Positions 54,758 to 64,000 of a DNA stretch of 64,000 nucleotides are shown here, in pieces. A program made the translations under genes and the position numbers. The stretch is taken from the NCBI RefSeq assembly GCF_030053425.1, contig NZ_JASGBI010000001.1, positions 124,001-188,000 of the forward strand. The letters are read 5' to 3'. The notes beneath the pieces are model-generated. The model saw nothing but the letters and a program-made list of their open reading frames with translations, was not told the DNA's origin and did no database searches. Numbering within the stretch: the first letter of the stretch is position 1; each line of letters opens with the position of its first letter. Origin of the DNA: Lysobacter stagni (GTDB lineage: Bacteria; Pseudomonadota; Gammaproteobacteria; Xanthomonadales; Xanthomonadaceae).

Positions 54758-57700
54758 TTACGCGTGTCCGCCCACCGACGGCGTTTCCGCCTCCAGCTTT
54801 TCCAGCTCCTGCGTGACCGCTTCGGGCGAACGCGTGTACTTGGCCAGCAGCACGTAGAACGCCGGCACGACGAACAGCGAGAGCAGCGTGGAGAACGACA
54901 CGCCGAAGATCACCACGATGCCGATGGTCGCGCGGCTGGCCGAACCCGGGCCGCCGGCCAGCACCAGCGGGATCGCACCCACCACGGTGGCGATGGAGGT
55001 CATCAGGATCGGGCGCAGGCGAACCGTCGATGCCTCGACGATGGCCTGGTGGATGCTGCGGCCTTCATCGCGCAGCTGGTTGGCGAACTCCACGATCAGG
55101 ATGCCGTTCTTCGCGGCCAGGCCCACCAGCATCACGATGCCGATCTGACTGAACAGATTGAGCGTACCGCCGGTGAGGGCCAGGCCGATCAGCGCGCCGA
55201 GCACGCCCAGCGGCACCGTCAGCATGATCACGAACGGGTGGATGAAGCTTTCGAACTGCGCGGCGAGCACCAGGTACACCACCAGCAGCGCCAGCGTGAA
55301 GGTCATCAGCACCGCACCGCCGGCCTTCATGTATTCGCGCGACTCGCCCTTCCAGTCGATCTGCGCGTGCTCCGGCAGCTCCGTGCGCACCGCCTCGTCC
55401 AGCCACTTGATCGCATCGCCCAGGCGGTAACCCGGCGCGATGCCGGCGCTGATGGTGATGGCGCGCAGGCGGTTGAAGCGGTTGAGGCTGCCGGGTTCGG
55501 CGAGTTCGCGCAGTGTCACCAGATTGGACAACGGCACCAGCGCCCCGTCGCGCGCGCGCACCTGGATCGCGGCCAGGTCGGCCGGCGAAGCGCGCAGTTC
55601 ACGGTCGGACTGCACGATGACGTCGTATTCCTCGCCGTTCTGCACGAACGTCGTGACGCGGCGGCTGCCCATCATGGTTTCCAGCGCGTGGCCGATGTCG
55701 GTCACCGGCACGCCCAGGTCGGCGGCGCGCTGGCGGTCGATCTCCACGCGCATCTGCGGCCGCGTTTCCTTGTAGTCCGAATCGACCGAGAAGAAGCCCG
55801 GGTTCTGCTCCATCTTCGCGATGAGCTTGTCGCGCCACTGCGCCAGCTCCGCGTATTCCGGGCCGCCCAGCACGATGTTGATCGGCTGGCCGCGCGTGCG
55901 CACCAGGCCGCCACTGACCTGCGGCATCGCGCGCACGCCGGGCAGGCTGCCCAGTTCGGCACGCAGGTCGTCGGCCACCTGCGCGGTGCTCACGTCGCGA
56001 TCCTTCCAGTCCTGCAGGAACACGGCGATGCGGCCGGTGTGCATTTCCTCGCTTGCGCCGAAACCGCCCGGCACGCGCGGGTTGTAGCGCTGGATCACCT
56101 GGCCCTTGCCGGTATGCGAGGCAACGATCTTCTCGACCTGCTGCACCTGGTTGACGGTGTAGTCAAAACCGGCGCCTTCCGGGCCCTGGATGGTGATCTG
56201 GAACGAGCCGCGGTCTTCCGGCGGCGCCAGCTCCGACGGCACCACCTTGAACAGCACGAAGCTCAGCGCGATGGCGGCGAGCATCAGCGCACCGAACCAC
56301 CACGGGTGTTCGACGCTGGTATCGAGGAAGCGCTTGTAGCGCTTGCCCAGCGCGTCCAGGCGTGCGTTCACCCAGCGGTTGACGACGTTGGACTTCTCCT
56401 CGCTGTGCGGGCGCACCAGCTTGGAGGACATCATCGGCGTCAGCGTCAGCGCGACGAAGGCGGAGATCGCCACCGCACCGGCAAGCGCAACGGACAACTC
56501 GCGGAACAGACGGCCGGTGTTGCCTTCCATGAAGCCCACCGGCAGGAACACGGCCACCAGCACCGCGGTGGTCGCGATCACCGCGAAGGCGACCTGCTTG
56601 GTGCCGCGCTTGGCCGCGACCAGGCGCGGCTCGCCCAGGTCGGTACGGCGCTGGATGTTCTCCAGCACGACGATGGCGTCGTCCACCACCAGGCCGATGC
56701 ACAGCACCAGCGCCAGCAGCGTGAGCAGGTTGATCGAGAAGCCGAACAGGTACAGCGGGATGAAGGCGGCGATAAGGCACACCGGCACCGTCACGGCAGG
56801 GATCAGCGCGGCGCGGAAGCTGCCCAGGAACAGCCAGATCACGATCAGCACCAGCACGATCGCTTCGATCAGCGTGTGGTACACGCGCTCCACCGCCGAT
56901 TCGATGAACACGGTGGTGTCGAAGGCGACGAAGATCTTGGTGCCTTCCGGCAGCGTCTTCTGCACCTTCTCGGCTTCTTCACGAACGGCGCGCGCCACGT
57001 CCAGGCTGTTGGCGGTGGACGTCTTGACGATGCCCAGGCCGATGTTGGGCTCACCGTTACTGCGGTAGTAGGCACGGCGTTCGGCCGAAGCCAGCTCGAT
57101 CCTCGACACGTCACCCAGGCGCACGACGTAACCGTCGGGCCCCTTGCCCAGCGGGATCTGCGCGAAATCCTCCGGCTTCTGGTAGCTGCGTGCCACGCGC
57201 AGGGTGAAATCGCGCGCGTTGGATTCGATGCGGCCGGCCGGAAGTTCGACGTTCTCGCGGCTCAGCGCCGCCTCGACTTCGTTGACGGTGATGCCGCGCG
57301 CGGCCAGCGCATCGCGGTCCAGCCAGATGCGCATCGCGTAGCGCTGCTGGCCGCCGATGCGCACCTGCGCCACGCCGTCCACCGACGACAGGCGGTCGAC
57401 GACATAGCGTTCGGCGTAGTCGGACAGCTGCAGCGTGTCCATGCGCGTGGAACTCATGTTGAGCCACACGATCGGGTCCGCGTCGGCTTCAACCTTTTCC
57501 ACCTGCGGCGGGTCGGCTTCTTCCGGCAGACGGTTGGTGACGCGGCTGACCGCATCGCGCACGTCGTTGGCCGCGGCCTCGATCTCGCGCGACAGGGTGA
57601 ACTCGATGCTGATCGACGCGCGTCCGTTGACGCTGCGCGATTCGATGGTCTCGATACCCTCGATGCCCGCCAGCGCGTCTTCCAGGATCTGGGTGATGCG

Positions 57701-57883
57701 CGTCTCCACCACGGCCGCGGAAGCGCCCGGGTAGTTCACGTCGACCGACACGATCGGCGGGTCGATCGCTGGCAGTTCGCGCAGCGTGAGGCGCGAGAAC
57801 GCCATCACGCCCAGCACGATGATGAGCAGGCTCATCACCGTGGCGAACACGGGGCGGCGGATGGAGAGATCGGAAAGGTTCAT
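54758..57883 (-). CDS. RND-family multidrug efflux permease
   Basis: 1041 residues, full length for the HAE-1 family. Twelve membrane helices in the usual 1+5+1+5 order, proton-relay Asp pair in GLVVDDAIVVLENIQ, and the R/G-rich TMH1 start RRPVFATVMSLLI. It exports drugs or other amphiphiles with its adaptor and an outer-membrane factor. The adaptor gene precedes it by four bases; no TolC-like gene is present, so a shared outer-membrane channel is likely. No repressor is adjacent. Confidence 0.95.
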   Translation of the reverse strand: MNLSDLSIRRPVFATVMSLLIIVLGVMAFSRLTLRELPAIDPPIVSVDVNYPGASAAVVETRITQILEDALAGIEGIETIESRSVNGRASISIEFTLSREIEAAANDVRDAVSRVTNRLPEEADPPQVEKVEADADPIVWLNMSSTRMDTLQLSDYAERYVVDRLSSVDGVAQVRIGGQQRYAMRIWLDRDALAARGITVNEVEAALSRENVELPAGRIESNARDFTLRVARSYQKPEDFAQIPLGKGPDGYVVRLGDVSRIELASAERRAYYRSNGEPNIGLGIVKTSTANSLDVARAVREEAEKVQKTLPEGTKIFVAFDTTVFIESAVERVYHTLIEAIVLVLIVIWLFLGSFRAALIPAVTVPVCLIAAFIPLYLFGFSINLLTLLALVLCIGLVVDDAIVVLENIQRRTDLGEPRLVAAKRGTKQVAFAVIATTAVLVAVFLPVGFMEGNTGRLFRELSVALAGAVAISAFVALTLTPMMSSKLVRPHSEEKSNVVNRWVNARLDALGKRYKRFLDTSVEHPWWFGALMLAAIALSFVLFKVVPSELAPPEDRGSFQITIQGPEGAGFDYTVNQVQQVEKIVASHTGKGQVIQRYNPRVPGGFGASEEMHTGRIAVFLQDWKDRDVSTAQVADDLRAELGSLPGVRAMPQVSGGLVRTRGQPINIVLGGPEYAELAQWRDKLIAKMEQNPGFFSVDSDYKETRPQMRVEIDRQRAADLGVPVTDIGHALETMMGSRRVTTFVQNGEEYDVIVQSDRELRASPADLAAIQVRARDGALVPLSNLVTLRELAEPGSLNRFNRLRAITISAGIAPGYRLGDAIKWLDEAVRTELPEHAQIDWKGESREYMKAGGAVLMTFTLALLVVYLVLAAQFESFIHPFVIMLTVPLGVLGALIGLALTGGTLNLFSQIGIVMLVGLAAKNGILIVEFANQLRDEGRSIHQAIVEASTVRLRPILMTSIATVVGAIPLVLAGGPGSASRATIGIVVIFGVSFSTLLSLFVVPAFYVLLAKYTRSPEAVTQELEKLEAETPSVGGHA

Positions 57884-57887
57884 CGCA

Positions 57888-59003
57888 TCAACCCTGCTTG
57901 GGCTCGGCGTCCACCTTCGCCGCCGCCGGCCGGTCGCCGGCTGCGTCGACGATGCGGCTGCCCACGCGCAGCTTGCCGGTGCCGTCCACCACGATGCGGT
58001 CGTTCTCGTTCAGGCCCTGCGTGATTTCCGCCAGCCCGTCGCGACGGCCACCGACCTTCACGTCCACGCGCTCGACCGACTGGTCCGGCTTGACGCGGTA
58101 CACGAACGAATCCGTGCCGACCTGCACGATGGAGATTTCCGGCACCAGCAGCGCAAGGCGCTGCGGACGCGACAGCGTCACCTGCATCAGCATGCCGGGA
58201 CGCAGCAGGCGTTCGGGGTTGGCGAAGTCGCCGCGCACCACGACCGAACGCGTGGCTTCGTCGATGCGCGCATCCACGGTGCTCACCTGGCCCTCGAACG
58301 TGCGGCCCGGATACGCGGTGCTGGTACCGGCGACCTTCTGGCCGACGCCGAGCGTGGCGAGCATCGCTTCGGGCACCGGGAAATCGACGTACACGCGCGC
58401 GGTGTCGTCCAGCGTGGCGATGGCCGTGCCCGGCGTCACCAGCGCACCCGGACTGACCTGGCGGATGCCCAGCACGCCGCCGAACGGCGCGCGGATCACG
58501 CGGTCGCCGATGTCGGCGCGCATCTGCGCGACGCGCGCGCGTGCGGCGTCGCGGATCGCCATCTGCGTGTCCAGCGACGAACGCGCGATGAGCTGCTGGT
58601 CGGCGAGTTCCTGCTGGCGCTTGTACAGCCGCTCGGCTTCGTTGGCGGTGGCCTGCGCCTGTTCGAACGCGGCCTGCTGCTGGCGGCCGGTCAGCGTGAT
58701 CAGCGGTGCACCGGCCTTGACGACGTCGCCGCTGTCGAAATGCACGTCCTGCACGGTCTCGCTGACCTTCGCGGTGACCGTGATCGATTCGCGCGCCTTG
58801 ACATTGCCCAGCGCGAGCACGGTGTCGCTCCACGGCTGCATGCGCACCTGCTGCGTGGTCACCGGGATGGGTCGATCGCCGCCGCCGCGCTGCTCCGCGC
58901 CGTTGCTGCCACATGCGGTAACGGCGAGGACGAGGACCAGCGAGGTGGTGGCGCGGAACGCGGCCCAGGCCACGCTGGTCCTGGATCTGGAACTGAATTG
59001 CAT
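57888..59003 (-). CDS. RND periplasmic adaptor (membrane fusion protein), lipoprotein
   Basis: 371 residues. Starts at ATG 59003; upstream frame is non-coding-like. Signal with lipobox VTAC near residue 30, so it is lipid-anchored. It has the lipoyl halves (VTAKVSETVQDVHFDSGDVV, IRAPFGGVLGIRQVSPG), a helical hairpin and the beta-barrel/MP domains. It joins the pump to an outer-membrane channel. The 275-base gap before cysK, transcribed the other way, holds the promoters of both; I cannot place them. Confidence 0.92.
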   Translation of the reverse strand: MQFSSRSRTSVAWAAFRATTSLVLVLAVTACGSNGAEQRGGGDRPIPVTTQQVRMQPWSDTVLALGNVKARESITVTAKVSETVQDVHFDSGDVVKAGAPLITLTGRQQQAAFEQAQATANEAERLYKRQQELADQQLIARSSLDTQMAIRDAARARVAQMRADIGDRVIRAPFGGVLGIRQVSPGALVTPGTAIATLDDTARVYVDFPVPEAMLATLGVGQKVAGTSTAYPGRTFEGQVSTVDARIDEATRSVVVRGDFANPERLLRPGMLMQVTLSRPQRLALLVPEISIVQVGTDSFVYRVKPDQSVERVDVKVGGRRDGLAEITQGLNENDRIVVDGTGKLRVGSRIVDAAGDRPAAAKVDAEPKQG

Positions 59004-59278
59004 GCGGCTCTCTACAGTGGACGGCGGCTGCCCAAACTTGCCGATTCTAGCGGTGGAGTACCAACGCCTGCGTGGGCCATTGGTTGACAGCTCATTGCGC
59101 ACACCGGCGGCCGAGGGGGCCCGGATGGCCGCTCCGGTGCCCGGAAAACGTGACTTGAATCCCGACTGTGGCACTCTCCGGTGACGGTCTCGTGCATGCC
59201 CGCGACCGCCGCCGCGCCCTTCGCAACGGCCCGGCCGACCTCCTGCCCCGGCCCCACCCTTCGCCCAGGAGTTTCCCC

Positions 59279-60235
59279 ATGATTCACGAGAGCATCCTCG
59301 ACACCATCGGCCGCACCCCAGTGGTGCGGCTGCACCGCCTCGGCCCGTCCCACGTGACGCTGTACGCCAAGGTCGAAGCCTTCAATCCCGGCGGCTCGGT
59401 CAAGGACCGGTTGGCCCTGGCCATCGTCCTGGACGCCGAGGAACGCGGCCTGCTGAAGCCGGGAGACACGGTGGTGGAAGCCACCTCCGGAAACACCGGC
59501 GTGGCCCTGGCGATGGTCTGCGCCGCGCGCGGTTACAAGTTCGTGGCGGTGATGAGCGATTCGTTCTCGATGGAGCGCCGCAAGCTGATGCGCGCCTACG
59601 GGGCCAAGCTGATCCTCACGCCCGCTGCCGAACGCGGCAGCGGCATGGTCCGTCGCGCCGAGGCGCTGGCCAAGCAACACGGCTGGTTCCTGGCCCGCCA
59701 GTTCACCAACCCGGCCAACCCGGCCTATCACCGGCAGACCACGGCGGCCGAGATCCTGCGCGACTTCGCCGGGCGCCGGCTCGATCACTTCGTGACCGGC
59801 TGGGGCACCGGCGGCACCCTGACCGGCGTGGGCGAAGTGTTGAAGGTGGCGCGCCCGGACGTGCGCGTGACCACGTGCGAACCCGCGGGCGCGGCGTTGC
59901 TGTCGGGCAAGGAATGGCAGCCGCACAAGATCCAGGGCTGGACGCCGGACTTCGTGCCGGAAGTGCTCAATCGCGACGTGGCCGACGCCATCCTGCCCAT
60001 CGACGACGTGCTGGCGCGCGACACCGCACGGCGGCTGGCGACGGAGGAAGGCATCTTCGTCGGCATCTCCGCCGGCGCCACAGCCGCGGCGGCGCTGGAA
60101 GTCGCGCGCAATGCCGAGGAAGGCGCGGTCATCCTGACCATGCTGCCCGACACCGGCGAGCGTTACCTCAGCACGTTCCTCTTCGAGGGCGTGAACGAGG
60201 GGTCCGACGACGAGTGGCTGGCCGGCCTGTCCTGA
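59279..60235 (+). CDS. cysK: Cysteine synthase
   Basis: 318 residues, fold type II PLP enzyme that makes cysteine from O-acetylserine and sulfide. The PLP lysine is in NPGGSVKDRLAL, the substrate loop TSGNTGVALAM, the phosphate cup GWGTGGTLTGVGE, and a final GISAGA block. It has AGGAG before ATG 59279. CysK and CysM are hard to separate here. The macro-domain gene starts 28 bases after it. Confidence 0.93.
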   Translation: MIHESILDTIGRTPVVRLHRLGPSHVTLYAKVEAFNPGGSVKDRLALAIVLDAEERGLLKPGDTVVEATSGNTGVALAMVCAARGYKFVAVMSDSFSMERRKLMRAYGAKLILTPAAERGSGMVRRAEALAKQHGWFLARQFTNPANPAYHRQTTAAEILRDFAGRRLDHFVTGWGTGGTLTGVGEVLKVARPDVRVTTCEPAGAALLSGKEWQPHKIQGWTPDFVPEVLNRDVADAILPIDDVLARDTARRLATEEGIFVGISAGATAAAALEVARNAEEGAVILTMLPDTGERYLSTFLFEGVNEGSDDEWLAGLS

Positions 60236-60263
60236 CCGGCGACTTCACGCACGGACAATCCGC

Positions 60264-60782
60264 ATGCGTATCGAGGTGTTCGAAGGCGACATCACCGCGC
60301 TCGACGTGGACGCCATCGTCAACGCCGCCAATCCGGCACTGGCCGGCGGTGGCGGCGTCGATGGGGCGATCCACCGCGCCGCCGGTCCCGGGCTGTCGGA
60401 GGAATGCAGCGTCATCGCGATGGTGAGTCCGCACGTGCGCTGCCCCACCGGCGAAGCGCGGATCACGGGCGGCCATCGACTGAAGGCGCGGCACATCATC
60501 CACACCGTCGGGCCGGTCTGGCACGGCGGCCGCGACGGCGAGCCGGAGCGGTTGGCCGAGTGTTACCGCAACAGCCTTCGACTCGCCGTCGACCATGGCG
60601 TTGCGTCGATCGCGTTTCCGGCGATCAGCTGCGGGGTGTACGGCTATCCACCGGAAAAGGCGGTATCGACGGCCGTGGCCGAAGTGCGCGCGTGGGGGGA
60701 TGTCCACGACGCTCCGGCGCAGGTGATATTCGCGTGTTTCGGAGAGTCGATGGCGGCACTGTACCGACAGGCCCTGCGTTGA
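60264..60782 (+). CDS. Macro-domain protein (O-acetyl-ADP-ribose deacetylase-like)
   Basis: 172 residues, a complete macro domain: GDITALDVDAIVNAANPALAGGGGVDGAIHRAAG, then FPAISCGVYGYPPEKA. The Asn/Asp/Gly-rich loops match YmdB/MacroD-type enzymes that remove acetyl from O-acetyl-ADP-ribose or ADP-ribose from proteins. Downstream of cysK by 28 bases and on the same strand, so probably one operon; a link between them is not established. Confidence 0.92.
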   Translation: MRIEVFEGDITALDVDAIVNAANPALAGGGGVDGAIHRAAGPGLSEECSVIAMVSPHVRCPTGEARITGGHRLKARHIIHTVGPVWHGGRDGEPERLAECYRNSLRLAVDHGVASIAFPAISCGVYGYPPEKAVSTAVAEVRAWGDVHDAPAQVIFACFGESMAALYRQALR

Positions 60783-60840
60783 CCGTACGCGAACGGCCCC
60801 ACTGCAAGACTGCGTGCTCCCCGCCTGCTGGAGCCTTCGC

Positions 60841-61167
60841 ATGAAGCCAACATCCCTCTCCGTTTCCCTGCTGGCCGCGATGCTCGTTGCGGCGCCGGCG
60901 GCGAACGCCGCGATTCCGCTGCTCAACGCCGAATGCCCCGGCGGATTGTCCGTGCACGCCGACGAAGGCGGACCGGTCTATGTCAACGGCAAGGAAGCCA
61001 AGCTCAAGCGGTTCAACGACAACTACTTCGAGGCCAAGGACGCCAAGACCGGCGTGACGGTTTCCATCTCGCGTACGCCGGACGGGAGCACGTCGGTGTC
61101 GTATACGGGACCGGGGAAGAAGAACGGGGTGTGCGAGGTGAAGGACGATACGGTCGGGAAGGATTGA
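60841..61167 (+). CDS. Small secreted protein of unknown function
   Basis: 108 residues with a signal peptide (cut near ANA, ~23). The mature domain is ~85 residues with strand-like alternation, one Cys near the N-terminus (ECPGG) and one near the C-terminus (VCEV), which could pair. I do not recognise a family. ATG 60841, 58 bases after the macro gene. Confidence 0.75.
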   Translation: MKPTSLSVSLLAAMLVAAPAANAAIPLLNAECPGGLSVHADEGGPVYVNGKEAKLKRFNDNYFEAKDAKTGVTVSISRTPDGSTSVSYTGPGKKNGVCEVKDDTVGKD

Positions 61168-61178
61168 CGTTGTGTTTT

Positions 61179-61460
61179 GGCCCCTCTCCCACCGGGAGAG
61201 GGTTGGGGGCCGGGGCATGGGATGCGTTGCGGATCGATGCTTGCTTCAGCGTGCAGGCAACGGCGACAACGACGTCCACGGATCCCCTTCGCGGGGATGA
61301 CGGCCGGAAGCAGAACTGCCTGCTTAGCCCCTCTCCCGCCGGGAGAGGGGTTGGGGTGAGGGCCGGGGCATGCGACGCGTTGCAGATCGTCGATGCCTGC
61401 TTCGGCGTGCAAAGCGACGGCAACAACAACGCCCACGGATCTCCGCCTTCGCGGGGATGG
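61179..61460. repeat. Mixed palindromic repeats upstream of the napC end
   Basis: Two CCCTCTCCC hairpins (61179-61220 and 61325-61370) with GGGTTGGGG tails and two CCCCTTCGCGGGGATGAC/CTCCGCCTTCGCGGGGAT units (61268-61305 and 61440-61460). No ORF here looks real. Confidence 0.8.
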
Positions 61461-61470
61461 CGGTCGCGGC

Positions 61471-61731
61471 ATTGCCGCGCGCGAAGCACTGACTTCATTG
61501 GCGTTGCCGTTGCCATCCCTGGCGTCACGCGACGGGCTTCGGGTCGCCCGGCCCGGCCATCCATGGCCGGGCGTTCGGCAGGCCACGCGGCAGTGCCGCG
61601 CGAGGCACCGACTTCGTAGGCGTTGCTGTCGCCATCCCTGGCGTCACGCGACGGGCTTCGGGTCGCCCGGCCCGGCCATCCATGGCCGGGCGTTCGGCAG
61701 GCCACGCGGCAGTGCCGCGTAGCGGCCTGCC
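61471..61731. repeat. Tandem 119-bp element abutting the napC stop
   Basis: Two nearly identical copies, period 119 bases (shared block GCCATCCCTGGCGTCACGCG at 61512 and 61631), each with a CCCGGCCATCCATGGCCGGG palindrome. The last end reads, on the napC strand, GGGTGAGGCAGGCCGC, including the napC TGA, as at the parP stop (32387). Confidence 0.85.
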
Positions 61732-62328
61732 TCACCCCTGCGGCACTCCCGCCATGTCGGGGAGCTGGTGCGCGATGCCCTTGTGGCAGTCGATGCAGGT
61801 CTTCTCGCGCGTGTGCAGCCAACGCTTGTGGATCTGTGCGGCGCGCGAACTCTGGCGGGTGAGGTCCATCGACTGGTAGTCGTGGCAGTTGCGGCATTCC
61901 AGCGAATCGTTGGCCTTCAGACGCGCCCATTCGTGCATCGCCAGTTCCAGCCGCTTGTCGATGAACTTCTCGCGCGTGTTCACCGTGCCGAAGATCTTGC
62001 CCCACACTTCCTTCGACGCCTGCATCTTGCGCGCGATCTTGTCGGTCCACTGGTGCGGCACATGGCAATCAGGGCACGTCGCGCGCACGCCGGAACGGTT
62101 GCTGTAGTGGATCGTCTGCTTCAACTCCTGGAACACGTTGTCGTGCATCTCATGGCAGCTGGTGCAGAACTTCTCCGTGTTGGTCGCTTCCAGCGCGGTG
62201 TTGAAACCGCCCCAGAACAGGATGCCCGCGACGAAGCCGGCGGCGACAAGAAAGCCCAGGCTGTAGTGCACGCTCGGCCTGCGCAGCGTGCGCCAGTAGG
62301 GTTCGAGCCACTCCCACAGGCGGCGCAT
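61732..62328 (-). CDS. napC: Tetraheme c-type cytochrome NapC
   Basis: 198 residues. One N-terminal membrane helix (~25-45), then four CXXCH heme sites (CTSCH, CPDCH, CRNCH, CIDCH). It takes electrons from quinol to NapB/NapA for nitrate reduction. ATG 62328 overlaps the napB stop; longer frames begin inside napB. Its 3' end is fused to a repeat element. Confidence 0.95.
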   Translation of the reverse strand: MRRLWEWLEPYWRTLRRPSVHYSLGFLVAAGFVAGILFWGGFNTALEATNTEKFCTSCHEMHDNVFQELKQTIHYSNRSGVRATCPDCHVPHQWTDKIARKMQASKEVWGKIFGTVNTREKFIDKRLELAMHEWARLKANDSLECRNCHDYQSMDLTRQSSRAAQIHKRWLHTREKTCIDCHKGIAHQLPDMAGVPQG

Positions 62329-62948
62329 CACTGCACTTTCCCCGAGGCTTCGGCGGTGGCAGTGCCGGCTTCGGCAGCCGCCATGACTTCGTCGATGGTC
62401 TGGAAGTGGTTGCCCACCAGCAAACGCGCGTCGGTCTGCACCACGTGGCACTGGTTACAGAAGTAGCGGCGCGGCGAGATCGCGGCCAGGAACTGGTCGT
62501 CACGGTCCATGTAGTGCGTGACGCTCACCGGCGGCGCCTGGAACTTCTCGGCATTGGCGCGCGCGTGGCAGAGCATGCAGCGGTTGCTGTTCTTGTCGAC
62601 CTGATACCCATCGATGGCGTGCGGAATCGTCGGCGGCTGCATCGGGTACGCGCGTTCGCGCCGGCGATCGGCGTTCTCCACGCGTGCCAGCGGCATCGGT
62701 GCGGCCTCCTGGTCGACGGGAATGCCGCGACGCAGCGCGTCGATCTGCTGCATGTCGGTCCGACCGAGCGCGGAGCCTGCCGCGGGCGCGTGTGCGGCCT
62801 GCGTCGCAGCGCGCGCCGCCCGTTCCTCGTCATGGCGTGCGGTGGTGCGTCCGGCCAGCCAGCCGGCCACGAACACCAGCACGATCACCGCCAGAACGAG
62901 TCCCCCGGCGAACCACAGCAGGCGATTGCGCGTGAATGCGTTGCTCAT
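62328..62948 (-). CDS. napB: Diheme cytochrome NapB, apparently membrane-anchored
   Basis: 206 residues. Two CXXCH heme sites (CMLCH, CNQCH) in a NapB-like domain with the [13 protein letters not shown] block. The N-terminus (~8-33) is a hydrophobic helix followed by no clear signal-peptidase site, so it may stay anchored, whereas NapB is usually soluble. An Ala/Pro-rich linker follows. ATG 62948, 10 bases after the napA stop. Confidence 0.92.
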   Translation of the reverse strand: MSNAFTRNRLLWFAGGLVLAVIVLVFVAGWLAGRTTARHDEERAARAATQAAHAPAAGSALGRTDMQQIDALRRGIPVDQEAAPMPLARVENADRRRERAYPMQPPTIPHAIDGYQVDKNSNRCMLCHARANAEKFQAPPVSVTHYMDRDDQFLAAISPRRYFCNQCHVVQTDARLLVGNHFQTIDEVMAAAEAGTATAEASGKVQ

Positions 62949-62958
62949 GGCGAGGCTC

Positions 62959-64000
62959 CTATGCGCTCAGGACCTTGACCGCGCACTTCTTGTAATCGGT
63001 CTGTTTGGAGATCGGATCGGTCGCATCCAGCGTGACCTTGTTGATCAGCTGTCCGGCGTCGAACCACGGCACGAACACCACGCCCGGCGGCATGCGGTTG
63101 CGTCCGCGCGTCTCCACGCGCGTGCGCATCTCGCCGCGCCGCGAAATCACGCGCACATCATCGCCACGCTTGAGGCCGCGCGCTCGCGCATCGTCCGGGT
63201 TCATGAAGATCATCGCCGTGGGGAAGCTGCGGAACAGCTCCGGCACCCGCATCGTCATCGAGCCCGAATGCCAGTGTTCCAGCACGCGGCCGGTCACCAG
63301 CCACAGGTCGAACTCCTTGTCCGGCGATTCCGCGGGCGGCTCGTAAGGCAGCGCCCAGATCACCGCGCGTCCGTCCGGATTTCCGTAGAACTGGAAGCCG
63401 GTACCGGGCTTCACGTAGGGATCGGAACCCTCGCGGTAACGCCAGCGCGTCTCGCGTCCGTTGACCACCGGCCAGCGCAGGCCGCGCGCGCGGTGGTAGT
63501 CGTCGAACGGCGCCAGGTCGTGGCCGTGTCCGCGACCGAACACCGCGTACTCCTCGAACAGGCCCTTCTGCACGTAGAAGTTGAAGTGGGTGGATTCGTC
63601 GTTGGCGTAGCCGGGCTCGATGTCCGACACCGGGAAGCGGTCGACGTTGCCGTTGCGGTACAGCACGTCGAACAGCGTCTTGCCCTTGAACTGCGGGTTG
63701 GCCGCCAGGATCTCCGCCGGCCAGCATTCGTCGGTGGTGAAGCGCTTGGAGAATTCCATCAGCTGCCACAGGTCCGATCGCGCCTGCGCCGGCGCGTTCA
63801 CCAGCTGATGCCAGAACTGCGTGCGTCGCTCGGCGTTGCCGTACGCGCCTTCCTTCTCCACCCACATCGCCGTGGGCAGGATCAGGTCCGCGGCCTGCGC
63901 GGTGACGGTGGGATACGCATCGGAGACGACGATGAAGTTCTTCGGATTGCGATAGCCCGGCCAGGTCTCCTCGTAGAGATTGGCCGCCGCCTGCATGTTG
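62959..64000 (-). CDS. napA: Periplasmic nitrate reductase catalytic subunit NapA (3' part)
   Basis: About 347 residues of the C-terminal half; the N-terminus with the 4Fe-4S motif, twin-arginine signal and Mo ligand lies outside the window. What is visible is the molybdopterin-guanine-dinucleotide binding domain ([59 protein letters not shown]) and the end CAVKVLSA. It reduces nitrate to nitrite in the periplasm with electrons from NapB. First visible gene of the napABC order. Confidence 0.95.
   Translation of the reverse strand, partial: NMQAAANLYEETWPGYRNPKNFIVVSDAYPTVTAQAADLILPTAMWVEKEGAYGNAERRTQFWHQLVNAPAQARSDLWQLMEFSKRFTTDECWPAEILAANPQFKGKTLFDVLYRNGNVDRFPVSDIEPGYANDESTHFNFYVQKGLFEEYAVFGRGHGHDLAPFDDYHRARGLRWPVVNGRETRWRYREGSDPYVKPGTGFQFYGNPDGRAVIWALPYEPPAESPDKEFDLWLVTGRVLEHWHSGSMTMRVPELFRSFPTAMIFMNPDDARARGLKRGDDVRVISRRGEMRTRVETRGRNRMPPGVVFVPWFDAGQLINKVTLDATDPISKQTDYKKCAVKVLSA

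Noticed and set aside
54752..58024. Open frame of 1090 codons on the plus strand opposite the RND pump
   Set aside because: The minus strand encodes a complete HAE-1 permease; the other frame is His/Arg-rich noise.

Overview
The window is a high-GC bacterial chromosome segment that I would place in the Xanthomonadaceae (Lysobacter/Luteimonas-like). The gene order fliEFGHIJK, fliLMNOPQR, flhBA, flhF, flhG, fliA, cheYZA, motCD, parC, parP is the layout of gammaproteobacteria with polar flagella. Sigma-54-type and sigma-28-type promoters lie where a polar flagellar hierarchy would put them. The taxonomic call is inference from gene order, codon use and repeats; no rRNA gene is present.

Layout. 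1-737: end of a degenerate EAL protein with a C-terminal receiver. 817-1592 and 5252-6043: two copies of a large palindromic repeat capped by hexanucleotide microsatellites. Between them, on the minus strand, are flgA, flgM, flgN, a histidine kinase that overlaps flgN, and a nucleotidyltransferase-fold protein. 6174-25274: the flagellar basal body, C-ring, export apparatus, placement factors (FlhF, FlhG) and sigma-28. 25485-36084: chemotaxis, stator and polar-positioning genes: CheY, CheZ, CheA, MotC, MotD, ParC, a ParP-like protein with internal repeats, then a second STAS-CheY-CheA-CheW set. 36631-53066: a beta-barrel protein, a PstS-like periplasmic protein, four chemoreceptors, CheR, CheD, CheB, and an orphan NarX-like kinase. 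Among them are a small secreted protein, a membrane-anchored MDR oxidoreductase and a TonB-domain protein. 53187-64000: housekeeping and accessory genes: an rRNA methyltransferase-like protein, a GNAT acetyltransferase, an RND efflux pump with its adaptor, cysteine synthase, a macro-domain protein, a small secreted protein, and the end of a periplasmic nitrate reductase operon (napC, napB, 3' part of napA).

Regulation. Good sigma-54 matches precede flgA, fliE and fliL. Good sigma-28 matches precede flgM, the STAS-cheY-cheA-cheW operon and two chemoreceptors; a weaker one precedes the beta-barrel gene. This fits early/middle genes under sigma-54 and late chemosensory genes under FliA, with FlgM as anti-FliA.

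Repeats are the most unusual trait. Nearly every intergenic gap over about 100 bp in the flagellar/chemotaxis region carries one of four palindromic repeat families. One family also sits in frame inside fliO and flhF, and another abuts the stop codons of both parP and napC. No transposase, CRISPR array, tRNA or rRNA gene was seen.
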